Source: Kribbella kalugense (lineage in GTDB: Bacteria > Actinomycetota > Actinomycetes > Propionibacteriales > Kribbellaceae). Taken from it: a stretch of DNA of 64,000 nt. The notes beneath the pieces were generated by a model. It was not told the origin of the DNA and made no database searches. It was given only the letters and a program-made list of their open reading frames with translations. Position numbers and translations under genes: made by a program. This document shows, piece by piece, positions 33,700-41,753 of this stretch. The first letter of the stretch is position 1. Every line of letters starts with the position of its first letter. Location of the stretch: NCBI RefSeq assembly GCF_004365875.1, contig NZ_SODF01000004.1:1-64000 (forward strand). The letters are read 5' to 3'.

Positions 33700-35552
33700 C
33701 CGAACCCACGCCGACTACCCCTTCCGATGAGCCTGGGGAGGATATTGTGCCCGAATCGGCCGGAAATCCTCCCCACACAGGTGATTCCGACGTGAACGGC
33801 GCCGCCGAAGAGGCCGTCGACTCCGACGGGGTTGAGCCGGGCGAGGGCGTTGGGTCCGACGGGGTTGAGTCGGGCGAGGGCGTTGGGTCCGACGGGGTTG
33901 AGTCGGGCGAGCCCGCTGGAGTCGGGACCGACGGAGTCGAGTCCGGCGAGGTCAGCGCGAGCGAGTCGGTTGAGGCAGCCGGGGTTGAGTCTGGCGAGAC
34001 CAGCGGATCGGTCGACGCCGTCGCGGCGGAGTCGGGCGAGCCCACCGGAGGCGAGGCCGACGGGGTGGAGCCGGTTGAGGCAGTTGGAGATGGGTCTGCC
34101 GCGGATGAGGCTGTTGGGGCCGGCGCGGTTGAGGTGGGGGATGAGGATCATTTGCCGCCGGGGCAGACTTCGGTGCCGGTGGGGGATGAGGTTGTTGTTG
34201 ACGACGAGACGATGCGGCGGGCGCTCGAGGCGATTCTGATGGTGACGGACGAGCCGTTGCCGGTGCTGACGTTGGCGCGGGCGGTGGGGCGGCCGACGGG
34301 GGATGTGGCGGAGACGCTCGGGCTGCTGGCGGCGGAGTACACCGAGCAGGGGCGCGGGTTCGACCTGCGCGAGGTGGGCGGGGGTTGGCGGTACTACACC
34401 CGCGCCGAGGCAGCGCCGTACGTCGAACGCTTCGTACTCGACGGACAGCAGGCAAGGCTTACTCAGGCGGCGTTGGAGACGCTGGCGGTGGTCGCGTACA
34501 AGCAGCCGGTCAGCCGAGCGCGCGTCTCCGCGATCCGCGGGGTGAACGTCGATGGCGTCGTACGCACGCTGGTCGCGCGAGGACTGGTGGAGGAGGCCGG
34601 CGCTGACACCGACTCGCAAGCGACGCTGTACCGCACCACGACGTACTTCCTGGAACGCATGGGCATGCAGTCGCTCGACGACCTTCCTGAGCTGGCCCCG
34701 TACCTCCCCGACATGGACGACGTCGAAGAGGAACTAGCCGCCCAAACCCTCCCACCCGCAACCACCCCCACAGACGACACCCCCTCCCCAGAAACCCCCA
34801 AAGACGCCGAGCCGGCAAACACGGCAGACGAGGCGGGGTACGCCGAGCCCGCCGCATCAACCGCGGACGACGCAGAGGACGCTGACGACAGCGAGTTCGC
34901 GGAGCGCGCCGAGTCCACTGCATCAACCGCGGACGACGCAGAGGACGTCGCGGAGGACGCTGACGTCAGCGGGTTCGCGGTGCGCGCCGAGTCGGCGGAG
35001 GATGTGGACGACAGCGGATCCGCGGAAGCGGCTGAGTCCGGGGACGCGGTGGAGTACGCCGGATCCGCGGAGACGGCCGGGGCTGCGGAGTACGACGAGG
35101 TCGCGGAGAGTGCCGAGTCGGCGGAGGACGTGGAGGACGCCGAGTTGGACGTGTCTACCGCGGAGCACGCAGGAGACGCGGCGGACAGCGGGTCGGCGGA
35201 AGTTGCTGAGTCCGCGGACGCGGTCGAGTACTCCGGATCGACGGAGGCGGCTGGGGCTGCGGAGTACGACGAGTTCGCGGAGACGACCGAGTCGGCAGAG
35301 GACGTCGGGTCGGCGGAGGACGCCGAAGACGCCGAAGACGCGGAGGACTTCGGGTCGGCGGAGACCGCCGAGCTGGCAGAGGACGCAGGGTCGGCGGAGG
35401 ACGTCGAGGAAGTCGAGGACGGTGAGGCGGATGGGGTGTCTGTCTCGGAGGCTTCTGGTGGTGCGTCCTCGGCGGTTGATGTGGGTGGGTTGATGGAGGA
35501 CGGGGTTGGCGTGGAGGACGTTCGGTTGGGTGGGGTGCGGGATGGGGGATGA
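33696..35552 (+). CDS. scpB: Segregation and condensation protein B with long acidic repeat extensions
   Basis: ScpB dimers bind the ScpA linker in the SMC complex. The conserved core covers only residues about 165-345: 'MRRALEAILMVTDEPLPV', 'FDLREVGGGWRYYTRAEAAP', 'LETLAVVAYKQPVSRA' and 'IRGVNVDGVVRTLVARGLVEE'. The remaining 435 residues are acidic and repetitive: an 11-residue SDGVESGEGVG repeat N-terminally and an A/E/D/S repeat C-terminally. Ordinary ScpB is about 200 residues; this is 618. GTG 33696 overlaps scpA. The frame stays open with the same codon bias to the rluB overlap, so the extensions are real coding sequence rather than a frame artefact. Confidence 0.9.
   Translation: MTEPTPTTPSDEPGEDIVPESAGNPPHTGDSDVNGAAEEAVDSDGVEPGEGVGSDGVESGEGVGSDGVESGEPAGVGTDGVESGEVSASESVEAAGVESGETSGSVDAVAAESGEPTGGEADGVEPVEAVGDGSAADEAVGAGAVEVGDEDHLPPGQTSVPVGDEVVVDDETMRRALEAILMVTDEPLPVLTLARAVGRPTGDVAETLGLLAAEYTEQGRGFDLREVGGGWRYYTRAEAAPYVERFVLDGQQARLTQAALETLAVVAYKQPVSRARVSAIRGVNVDGVVRTLVARGLVEEAGADTDSQATLYRTTTYFLERMGMQSLDDLPELAPYLPDMDDVEEELAAQTLPPATTPTDDTPSPETPKDAEPANTADEAGYAEPAASTADDAEDADDSEFAERAESTASTADDAEDVAEDADVSGFAVRAESAEDVDDSGSAEAAESGDAVEYAGSAETAGAAEYDEVAESAESAEDVEDAELDVSTAEHAGDAADSGSAEVAESADAVEYSGSTEAAGAAEYDEFAETTESAEDVGSAEDAEDAEDAEDFGSAETAELAEDAGSAEDVEEVEDGEADGVSVSEASGGASSAVDVGGLMEDGVGVEDVRLGGVRDGG
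33822..33955 (+). repeat. 33-bp in-frame tandem repeat in scpB (SDGVESGEGVG units)
   Basis: About four tandem copies of a 33-bp unit encode S/T-D-G-V-E-S/P-G-E plus three variable residues. The second and third copies are almost identical in DNA, which indicates recent slippage or unequal exchange. It lies in the N-terminal acidic extension. Confidence 0.8.
35010..35330 (+). repeat. 174-bp offset direct duplication in the scpB acidic tail
   Basis: Two copies, beginning at 35010 and 35184, encode a 41-residue block that starts D-S-G-S-A-E and contains AVEY and GAAEYDE, with a few substitutions. Third bases differ more than amino acids, so the duplication is older than the N-terminal repeats. 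Confidence 0.7.
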
Positions 35553-36276
35553 CGGTGGGGTTCGGTTGCAGAAGGTCTTGGCTCGGGCGGGGGTGGCTTC
35601 TCGGCGGAATGCCGAGTTGCTGATCGAGGAGGGGCGGGTCGAGGTCGACGGGCGGGTGGTGACGGAGTTCGGCGTACGCGTGGATCCGGAGACCGCGGTC
35701 ATCCGGGTCGACGGGGAGCGGATCCCGCCGGTGAGTGCGAACGTGTACCTCGTCCTCAACAAACCGCGCGGCGTGGTGAGCACGATGTCCGACCCGGAAG
35801 GGCGGCCGTGCATCACCGACTACGTGCAGGACCGGTCGGAGCGGCTGTTCCACATCGGCCGGCTCGACACCGACACCGAAGGGTTGTTGCTGCTCACCAA
35901 CGACGGTGAGTTCGCCCACCGGCTGGCGCATCCGTCGTACGAGGTCTCCAAGACGTACGTCGCCGAGGTCGAAGGCAACGTCAAACCAGGGGTACTGCGC
36001 AACCTTCTCGACGGAGTCCGTCTCGAGGACGGCCCCGCGCAGGCGGACACGGTGAAGATCGTTTCCACCGTCCCCGGCCGCACGCTGGTCGAGATGAGCC
36101 TGCACGAGGGCCGCAACCGCATCGTCCGCCGGATGTTCGACGCGGTCGGTCACCCGGTCAAGCGCCTGACCCGCACCGCCGTCGGCCCGGTCCGCCGCGG
36201 CAACCTCCACACCGGCGAAGTCCGCGACCTCAACCCCAAAGAACTCGGCCAACTCCTGGATCTGGTGGAGCTCTAA
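35542..36276 (+). CDS. rluB: Ribosomal large subunit pseudouridine synthase B family (RsuA/RluB)
   Basis: Makes pseudouridine in 23S (or 16S) rRNA. The 244-residue protein has an S4 domain ('VRLQKVLARAGVASRRNAEL') followed by the synthase domain with 'YLVLNKPRGVVSTMSDPEGR' and the catalytic Asp in 'HIGRLDTDTEGLLLLTNDG' near residue 112. 'LHEGRNRIVRRMFDAVGHPV' is the other family block. ATG 35542 overlaps the scpB stop by eleven bases. scpA-scpB-rluB is the conserved order in actinobacteria and firmicutes, which supports the RluB-type call. Confidence 0.92.
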   Translation: MGDDGGVRLQKVLARAGVASRRNAELLIEEGRVEVDGRVVTEFGVRVDPETAVIRVDGERIPPVSANVYLVLNKPRGVVSTMSDPEGRPCITDYVQDRSERLFHIGRLDTDTEGLLLLTNDGEFAHRLAHPSYEVSKTYVAEVEGNVKPGVLRNLLDGVRLEDGPAQADTVKIVSTVPGRTLVEMSLHEGRNRIVRRMFDAVGHPVKRLTRTAVGPVRRGNLHTGEVRDLNPKELGQLLDLVEL

Positions 36277-36279
36277 CCC

Positions 36280-36369
36280 GTACCGACGAACGGGTAGAGG
36301 TCCGGTCCGCCGGCTGACTCAACGCTCAGCGCAGTCCGCTGACGACCACTACTACCCGTTCTTCGGTAC
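36280..36369. repeat. Long inverted repeat between convergent genes, possible bidirectional terminator
   Basis: Arms 36280-36297 (GTACCGACGAACGGGTAG) and 36352-36369 pair over 18 bp with one mismatch. The 54-nt loop holds a smaller hairpin, CAGCG-CAGTC-CGCTG, at about 36328-36342. It fills the gap between the stops of rluB and the APC permease. There is no T-run. It could be a two-way terminator or the remnant of a small element. Confidence 0.55.
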
Positions 36370-36375
36370 ACATCC

Positions 36376-38034
36376 TCAGCCCAGGTTGGCTTCTTCTGGT
36401 ACTACGACCTGGTCGACCATGCGTTGGATCTGTTCGGTTGGTAGGGCGACCGCTAGTGCCCAGAAGTAGATGGCCAGGCTGAAGACTGCGACGACGAGGA
36501 TGTCCCACCAGAGTGGGAACCACGGGTGCTTCAGCGGGCCGAAGTCGCTCAGGTAGACGATCAGGCCCATCCCGACCAGGTACACCGGCAGCCACTGCGC
36601 AGCCCGTAGGTCGAGCTGCGGCATGATCGGGTTCAGTTTGAAGACCCGGTTGCCGATCAGGATCACGTACCCGATCAGGATCGCGATGCCGAGCTTCCAG
36701 TCCGTCATCCACCCGGACCACAGGATCAGCAGGTTCGCGACCACGAACGCGAGCGGTGACAGCCAAGTTGCCCCGGGCAACCGGTACGGGCGGTGCGCGT
36801 CCGGCAGCCGTCGGCGGAACACCCCGAGCGACAACGGCGCACCGGCGTACATCAGCACGCTGGCGCTGGTGATCAACCCGACCAGCGAACGCCAGCTCGG
36901 GAACGGCAGGAAGCAGATGCACCCGATGATGAACGCGGTGATCAGCCCGACCCACGGTACGCCGCGGTGGTTGGTCTTCTCGAACACCGACGGCACATAG
37001 CCGTTGCGGCTCAGCCCGTACGACACCCGTGAGCTGCCGGTGATGTAGATCAGGCCTGTCCCGGCAGGCGAGACCACCGCGTCGATGTACAGGATCGTTG
37101 CCAGCCACCCCATACTCAGCAACGTCGCGACCTGCGCGAACGGTCCGGTCATCGTCGTGTACGCCGCGTTCGCCCACGTGCCCTGGATCTGGTCTTTGGG
37201 CAGCGCTGCGATGAACGCGATCTGCAGCAGGATGTAGATGATCGCGCCGATCACGATCGACCCGATCACCGCCCGCGGGATGTCGCGCCGGGGGTTGCTG
37301 CTCTCGCCGGCCAGCTGGTCGGCCTGTTCGAATCCGAGTAGCGCGAAGATGATGCCGCTGGTCGAGACCGCGGACAGGATGCCCTTGGCGCCGTACGGGT
37401 TGAAGCCGTTCGCCGCGGTGAAGTTGCTGCCGTGGAACTGCACGATCGCGAGCGCGAAAATCGTGAACAGCGGGATGCCGACCTTCCACCAGGTCGCCGC
37501 GCTGTTGGTCCGGGCGAGCAGCCGGATGCTGAGGAAGTTGATCGCGGTGACCGCGGCCATCAGCAGGACCGCCACCACGATCCCGCTCGTGGTGAGGATG
37601 TGCTGGCCGTTCTTGGTCTTCAGCCAGCCGCTGGCGAACGAGTAGTGCTGGCCGTAGGTGATCATCGCCAGCACCTCGATCGGTGCCACGGTGGCCGCCT
37701 GCAGCCAGGAGAACCAGCCGAACGACGCACCGGCAGCGCCGCCGAACGCGTAGTGCGGGAAGCGGGCGGTGCCGCCGGAGACCGGGTACATCGCACCCAG
37801 TTCGGCGTGCACCAGCGCCAGGATCAGGATCGCGACGCCGCCGATGACCCAGGAGATGATCGCCGCGGGGCCGGCGACGGACAGGGCGCCTTGGGCGCCG
37901 AACAACCAGCCGGAGCCGATGATCGATCCCTCCGAGGCCCAGATCAGGCCGACGAAGCCGATGTCGCGCTTCAGGCCCGGCCGGCTCTGCCGTGCGGAGG
38001 GTACTGCTGCAGATGTGGCCATACCCAAAACCAT
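36376..38034 (-). CDS. APC family amino acid permease
   Basis: A secondary transporter of about 552 residues with twelve or more hydrophobic segments. The first segment carries 'GLIWASEGSIIGSGWLFGAQ', the helix-1 substrate motif of the APC superfamily (G-S/A-x-I-I-G-S-G). 'GFEQADQLAGESSNPRRDIP' near residue 270 is another family mark. The substrate is probably an amino acid or amine; it cannot be resolved. The frame is open to 38226 but similarity starts near ATG 38034 or ATG 38022; neither has a clear ribosome site. It is divergent from the sugar ABC importer. Confidence 0.9.
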   Translation of the reverse strand: MVLGMATSAAVPSARQSRPGLKRDIGFVGLIWASEGSIIGSGWLFGAQGALSVAGPAAIISWVIGGVAILILALVHAELGAMYPVSGGTARFPHYAFGGAAGASFGWFSWLQAATVAPIEVLAMITYGQHYSFASGWLKTKNGQHILTTSGIVVAVLLMAAVTAINFLSIRLLARTNSAATWWKVGIPLFTIFALAIVQFHGSNFTAANGFNPYGAKGILSAVSTSGIIFALLGFEQADQLAGESSNPRRDIPRAVIGSIVIGAIIYILLQIAFIAALPKDQIQGTWANAAYTTMTGPFAQVATLLSMGWLATILYIDAVVSPAGTGLIYITGSSRVSYGLSRNGYVPSVFEKTNHRGVPWVGLITAFIIGCICFLPFPSWRSLVGLITSASVLMYAGAPLSLGVFRRRLPDAHRPYRLPGATWLSPLAFVVANLLILWSGWMTDWKLGIAILIGYVILIGNRVFKLNPIMPQLDLRAAQWLPVYLVGMGLIVYLSDFGPLKHPWFPLWWDILVVAVFSLAIYFWALAVALPTEQIQRMVDQVVVPEEANLG

Positions 38035-38113
38035 GGCCCGCCCCGGTCTCGTGATCCAGTGAAGCTGTCCGCCGTCCGGACCCCCAGCCAGCCGGTAGTC
38101 GGGGTACCCACTG

Positions 38114-38138
38114 GCAGGCAACCGAGTTGGGTGCCTGC
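38114..38138. promoter_or_regulatory. Inverted repeat upstream of the sugar ABC operon, candidate operator
   Basis: GCAGGCA (38114-38120) and TGCCTGC (38132-38138) form perfect 7-bp arms around an 11-base spacer, 73 bp before the solute-binding protein start and about 80 bp from the permease start. It could control one or both genes. No regulator is adjacent, so the partner is unknown. Confidence 0.35.
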
Positions 38139-38210
38139 TGCGACGACGTGGAGCGGCCCGGATCGCATGCTGGCAAGAGAGAATCCCTGCGGCGATCCTA
38201 AGGACGCACG

Positions 38211-39311
38211 ATGCGAACACCATCAAAAGCTGTCGCGCTGACCGGAGTCACGTTGACCCTGCTGGCCAGCCTTGTTGCCTGTGGCAACAACAACAAATCC
38301 TCGGCGAGCAGCAGTGCGCCGCCGGCGAACACGAAGGTCGGCGTGCTGCTCCCGGACACGGCGTCCTCGCCTCGCTGGGTCTCGGCCGATCCCAACGAGC
38401 TGCGCAAGCAATGCGCGGCGAACAAGCTCACCTGCTACATCGACAACGCCAACGCCAGCGCGACGACGATGGAGTCACAGGCGCAGGCGCTGATCAACCA
38501 AGGTGTCGGGGTACTCCTGGTGACGAACCTCGACTCCGGTTCCGGCAAGGCGATCGAGTCGCTGGCCAAGCAGCACAACGTGGTCACGATCGACTACGAC
38601 CGGCTGACCACGGGCGGTACGGCGGAGTACTACGTCTCGTACGACAACGTCAAGGTCGGCGAGGACCAGGGCACCGCGTTGGCCGCCTGTCCGCAGGTGG
38701 CGGGCAAGAGCGCCGTCGGGTACGTCGACATCGACGGCGCGCCGACGGACAACAACGCGACGTTGTTTGCCCAGGGCTACAACTCGGTGCTGTCGAAGCA
38801 GGCAGGCTGGACGAAGCTCGGCGAGCAGACCGGCAACTGGGACCCGGCGACCGCGCAGACCGTGTTCACCACGATGCTCGGCCGGCACCCGAACCTGAAC
38901 GCGGTGATGGTTGCCAACGACACCATGGCGCAGTCCGTCATCAACGTGCTGAAGTCGCAGAGCCTGGCCGGCAAGGTCGCAGTGTCCGGACAGGACGCGA
39001 CCGCAGGCGGTCTGGACAACGTGATGGCCGGCACCCAGTGCTTCACGATCTACAAGCCGGTCGCCGGTGAGGCCGATGTCGCGATCAAGCTGGCCGGCCA
39101 GATCCTGTCCGGTCAGAAGCCGACCGCCCCGGCAACGATCAAGGACCCGACCAACGCTCGCGAGGTTCCGTCGTACCTGGCGGATCCGACCGTCATTACC
39201 AAGAAGAACGTGGCGCTGCCGGTGACGGACGGGTACGAGACCGCTGCCTCAGTGTGCCCGACGCCGGCGCTGGTGAAGCTGTGTAGCGAGAACGGCATCA
39301 AGACCCCGTGA
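38211..39311 (+). CDS. Sugar ABC transporter substrate-binding lipoprotein (XylF-like)
   Basis: A 366-residue lipoprotein that binds sugar outside the membrane for an ABC importer. The signal peptide ends in the lipobox LVAC at residues 20-23, followed by an Asn/Ser linker. The type 1 periplasmic-binding fold has 'KVGVLLPDTASSPRW' and 'ALINQGVGVLLVTNLDSG'; the block 'YDRLTTGGTAEYYVSYDN' near 140 is close to D-xylose-binding proteins. AAGGA precedes the ATG at 38211. The ATPase gene overlaps its stop. Xylose is the likely ligand by similarity; other pentoses or hexoses are possible. Confidence 0.87.
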   Translation: MRTPSKAVALTGVTLTLLASLVACGNNNKSSASSSAPPANTKVGVLLPDTASSPRWVSADPNELRKQCAANKLTCYIDNANASATTMESQAQALINQGVGVLLVTNLDSGSGKAIESLAKQHNVVTIDYDRLTTGGTAEYYVSYDNVKVGEDQGTALAACPQVAGKSAVGYVDIDGAPTDNNATLFAQGYNSVLSKQAGWTKLGEQTGNWDPATAQTVFTTMLGRHPNLNAVMVANDTMAQSVINVLKSQSLAGKVAVSGQDATAGGLDNVMAGTQCFTIYKPVAGEADVAIKLAGQILSGQKPTAPATIKDPTNAREVPSYLADPTVITKKNVALPVTDGYETAASVCPTPALVKLCSENGIKTP

Positions 39312-40081
39312 AAACCCTTGAACTGAAGGACGTCGGCAAGTCGTTCGGTCCGGTCGTGGCGCTGTCGGGGGTGGACTTCAGCGCCGAGGCCGGCGACGTG
39401 ACTGCCCTCGTCGGCGACAACGGGGCGGGCAAGTCCACCCTGGTCAAATGCATCGGTGGGATCCACCGCGTCGACACCGGCGAGATCCTCGTAGACGGTA
39501 CGCCGCAGCAGCTGCACGAACCGCGGGACGCGGCCCGGCTCGGCATCGAGATCGTCCACCAGGATCTGGCCCTGGCCGACAATCTCGATGTCGTCGGCAA
39601 CATGTTCCTCGGCCGTGAGCGGGTCAACCGGCTGCGTACGCTGGACGAGAACACGATGGAGAAGCTGGCCGCGCAGACCCTGAGTTCGTTGGGGGTCCGG
39701 ACGGTTCGGTCGGTCCGGCAACGGGTCGCCAACCTGTCCGGCGGCCAGCGGCAGACCGTCGCGATCGCGAAGTCGGTGCTGTGGAGCTCGAAGATCGTCA
39801 TCCTCGACGAGCCGACAGCGGCCCTCGGCGTCGCGCAGACCGAGCAGGTGCTGGACCTGGTACGGCGGCTTGCCGATCGCGGCGTGGCCGTCGTACTGGT
39901 CTCCCACAACATGAACGACGTCATGCAGGTCGCCGACTCGATCGCCGTCCTGTTCCTGGGCCGGATGGCCGCGCAGGTACGGCGGCAGGACGTGAGCCAG
40001 ACGCAGGTCGTCGAGCTGATCACCAGCGGCCGGTCCGGAGCGCTGGGTCTGCCGGCCGAGTCGAGGGGAGCGGCACAGTGA
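39308..40081 (+). CDS. Sugar ABC transporter ATP-binding protein
   Basis: A 257-residue single-domain ABC ATPase. Walker A is 'GDNGAGKSTLVK' near residue 37, Q-loop 'VHQDLALADN', signature 'NLSGGQRQTVAIAKS' near 143 and Walker B 'IVILDEPTAALG' near 163, with the switch His in 'VLVSHNMNDV'. Ribose- and xylose-type systems of proteobacteria usually have a double-length ATPase (about 500 residues); the half-size form seen here is common in actinobacteria and should act as a homodimer. GTG 39308 overlaps the binding-protein stop. Confidence 0.92.
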   Translation: MKTLELKDVGKSFGPVVALSGVDFSAEAGDVTALVGDNGAGKSTLVKCIGGIHRVDTGEILVDGTPQQLHEPRDAARLGIEIVHQDLALADNLDVVGNMFLGRERVNRLRTLDENTMEKLAAQTLSSLGVRTVRSVRQRVANLSGGQRQTVAIAKSVLWSSKIVILDEPTAALGVAQTEQVLDLVRRLADRGVAVVLVSHNMNDVMQVADSIAVLFLGRMAAQVRRQDVSQTQVVELITSGRSGALGLPAESRGAAQ

Positions 40082-41349
40082 CCGCGAAGACTGAACCGGC
40101 CGTCGCCGAAGAGACACCGGTGCGGGGGCCGGGCGCGTTGCGCGTCTACATCCGCGAGTACGTGGCGAGGCTGCGAGGCGGTGAACTCGGATCAGCGCCG
40201 GCGATCGTCGGCCTGGTGGTGATCACCGCCTTCTTCGCGATTGTGCACCAGGGCTTCCTGAGCGCCTACAACCTCGAGGCGCTGGTGATCCAGGCCGCTC
40301 CGATCATCGTGATGGCGATGGGGCTGGTCTTCGTTCTGCTACTCGGCGAGATCGACCTGTCCGCCGGGACGACCGGTGGACTCTGCTCGGCGATCATGGC
40401 CGTGCTGTTGCTGCGACACGGGCAGTCCTGGTGGGTCGGCGTACTCGGCGGCCTCGTGGCCGGGCTGGTGATCGGGTTCGTGATGGGCTGGCTGCGGGCG
40501 CGGGCCGGCATTCCGTCGTTCGTGATCACGCTGGCGACGTTCCTGGCGTTCCAGGGGCTGACGCTGATCCTGATCGGTGGTCAGGGTTCGGTCATCCTGC
40601 CGACCGGTTCGCCGTTGATTTCCTTGGAGAACAGCTTCGTACCGCTGTGGCTGGGCTGGACCCTGCTCGGGATCTTCGTCGCCGGGTACGCCGCGATCAA
40701 GCTGATCGACGCGCGCGGACGACAGCAGAGTGGCCTGGCCGCGACGCCGATCGCCGTGATCGTGGCGAAGGTGATCGGGGTCGCCCTGCTCGGCAGCGCG
40801 TTCACCTACGAGATGGGTCTCAACCGCAACCTGATCACCAACGCCTTCTTCAGCAGCAAGGCACAGGGCGAGCCGTGGGCAGTCGTCCTGCTCGTTCTGC
40901 TGTTCGTGATCTGGCACTTCACCCTCAGCCGCACCCGCTACGGACGGCATGTGTACGCCGTTGGTGGCAACGAGGAGGCCGCCCGTCGAGCCGGCGTCGT
41001 CGTCTCGCGGATCCGGATCTCGGTGTTCGTCATCTGTTCCGGTATGGCAGCCATCTCCGGTGTCGTCGCCGCGTCGCTGCTGCAGTCGGTGCAGTCGAAC
41101 GCGGGCGCCGGAAACACGCTGCTGCTGGCCGTCGGCGCGGCAGTCATCGGCGGTACGTCGTTGTTCGGCGGACGCGGCCGGATGATCGACGCCGTACTCG
41201 GGGGACTCGTGGTCGCGGTGATCATCAACGGCATGAGCGACCTGATCCAGGGCTCGAACTCGTCCGGCTACGAATGGGTCGTCACCGGAGCAGTGTTGTT
41301 GCTGGCCGCCGGCTTCGACGCCGTGGTCCGGCACGGACGCTCAACCTGA
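40078..41349 (+). CDS. Sugar ABC transporter permease (XylH-like)
   Basis: A 423-residue inner-membrane permease of the ribose/xylose (BPD_transp_2) family with about ten to eleven helices. The motif 'LLLGEIDLSAGTTGGLCS' near 95 and 'VGAAVIGGTSLFGGRGR' near 360 are family marks. The long insert around 190-250 (between 'SLENSFVPLWLG' and 'LNRNLITNAFF') is typical of XylH. GTG 40078 overlaps the ATPase stop. Its stop abuts the stop of the REC protein on the other strand. Confidence 0.9.
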   Translation: MTAKTEPAVAEETPVRGPGALRVYIREYVARLRGGELGSAPAIVGLVVITAFFAIVHQGFLSAYNLEALVIQAAPIIVMAMGLVFVLLLGEIDLSAGTTGGLCSAIMAVLLLRHGQSWWVGVLGGLVAGLVIGFVMGWLRARAGIPSFVITLATFLAFQGLTLILIGGQGSVILPTGSPLISLENSFVPLWLGWTLLGIFVAGYAAIKLIDARGRQQSGLAATPIAVIVAKVIGVALLGSAFTYEMGLNRNLITNAFFSSKAQGEPWAVVLLVLLFVIWHFTLSRTRYGRHVYAVGGNEEAARRAGVVVSRIRISVFVICSGMAAISGVVAASLLQSVQSNAGAGNTLLLAVGAAVIGGTSLFGGRGRMIDAVLGGLVVAVIINGMSDLIQGSNSSGYEWVVTGAVLLLAAGFDAVVRHGRST

Positions 41350-41703
41350 TCAAACCCGGTCCAGCAGGGTCTGGATCGCAGCCGCCGAGAGCCCCGTCTT
41401 CGGAACGAATCCGATGGCGGGGCTTTCGGCGATCAGATCGGCGTAGTCCTGTTCGGCGTGCGTGGAGATCAGGATCATCGGCGGCGGCGAGCCGGCGGAC
41501 CGCAGCTGTGCGATCAACTCGAAGCCACTCTCGCCACCGAGGTCGATGTCGACGAGTACGACGTCCGGCCGCAGTTCCTTGATCAGAGCAGCGGCTTCGG
41601 TGGCCGAGGACGCCGTACCGACGACGTTGACGCCCTCGCGTAGCAGCAGGCCACGCGCCGCCTCGAGGAAGCGCCGGCTGTCGTCGACGATCAGGCACCG
41701 CAT
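41350..41703 (-). CDS. Stand-alone receiver (REC) domain response regulator
   Basis: A 117-residue protein consisting of one receiver domain: 'RCLIVDDSRRFLEAA' with the acidic pair, phospho-acceptor Asp in 'PDVVLVDIDLGGESGFEL' near residue 52, Ser/Thr switch in 'MILISTHAEQ' and the Lys in 'GFVPKTGLS' near 102. There is no output domain, so it must act by protein contacts or as a phosphate sink. It lies 50 bp after the histidine kinase gene on the same strand and is probably part of its operon. Confidence 0.88.
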   Translation of the reverse strand: MRCLIVDDSRRFLEAARGLLLREGVNVVGTASSATEAAALIKELRPDVVLVDIDLGGESGFELIAQLRSAGSPPPMILISTHAEQDYADLIAESPAIGFVPKTGLSAAAIQTLLDRV

Positions 41704-41753
41704 GGGTCAAGCATGGCAGGCGTCCGAGGTCGCTCGCATGCCTGCTGCCTGTA

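Noticed and set aside
36326..38176. Second 616-codon minus-strand frame in the permease region
   Set aside because: It overlaps the permease in another frame, is Arg/Pro-rich without membrane helices, and the alternative frame gives a clear APC transporter.
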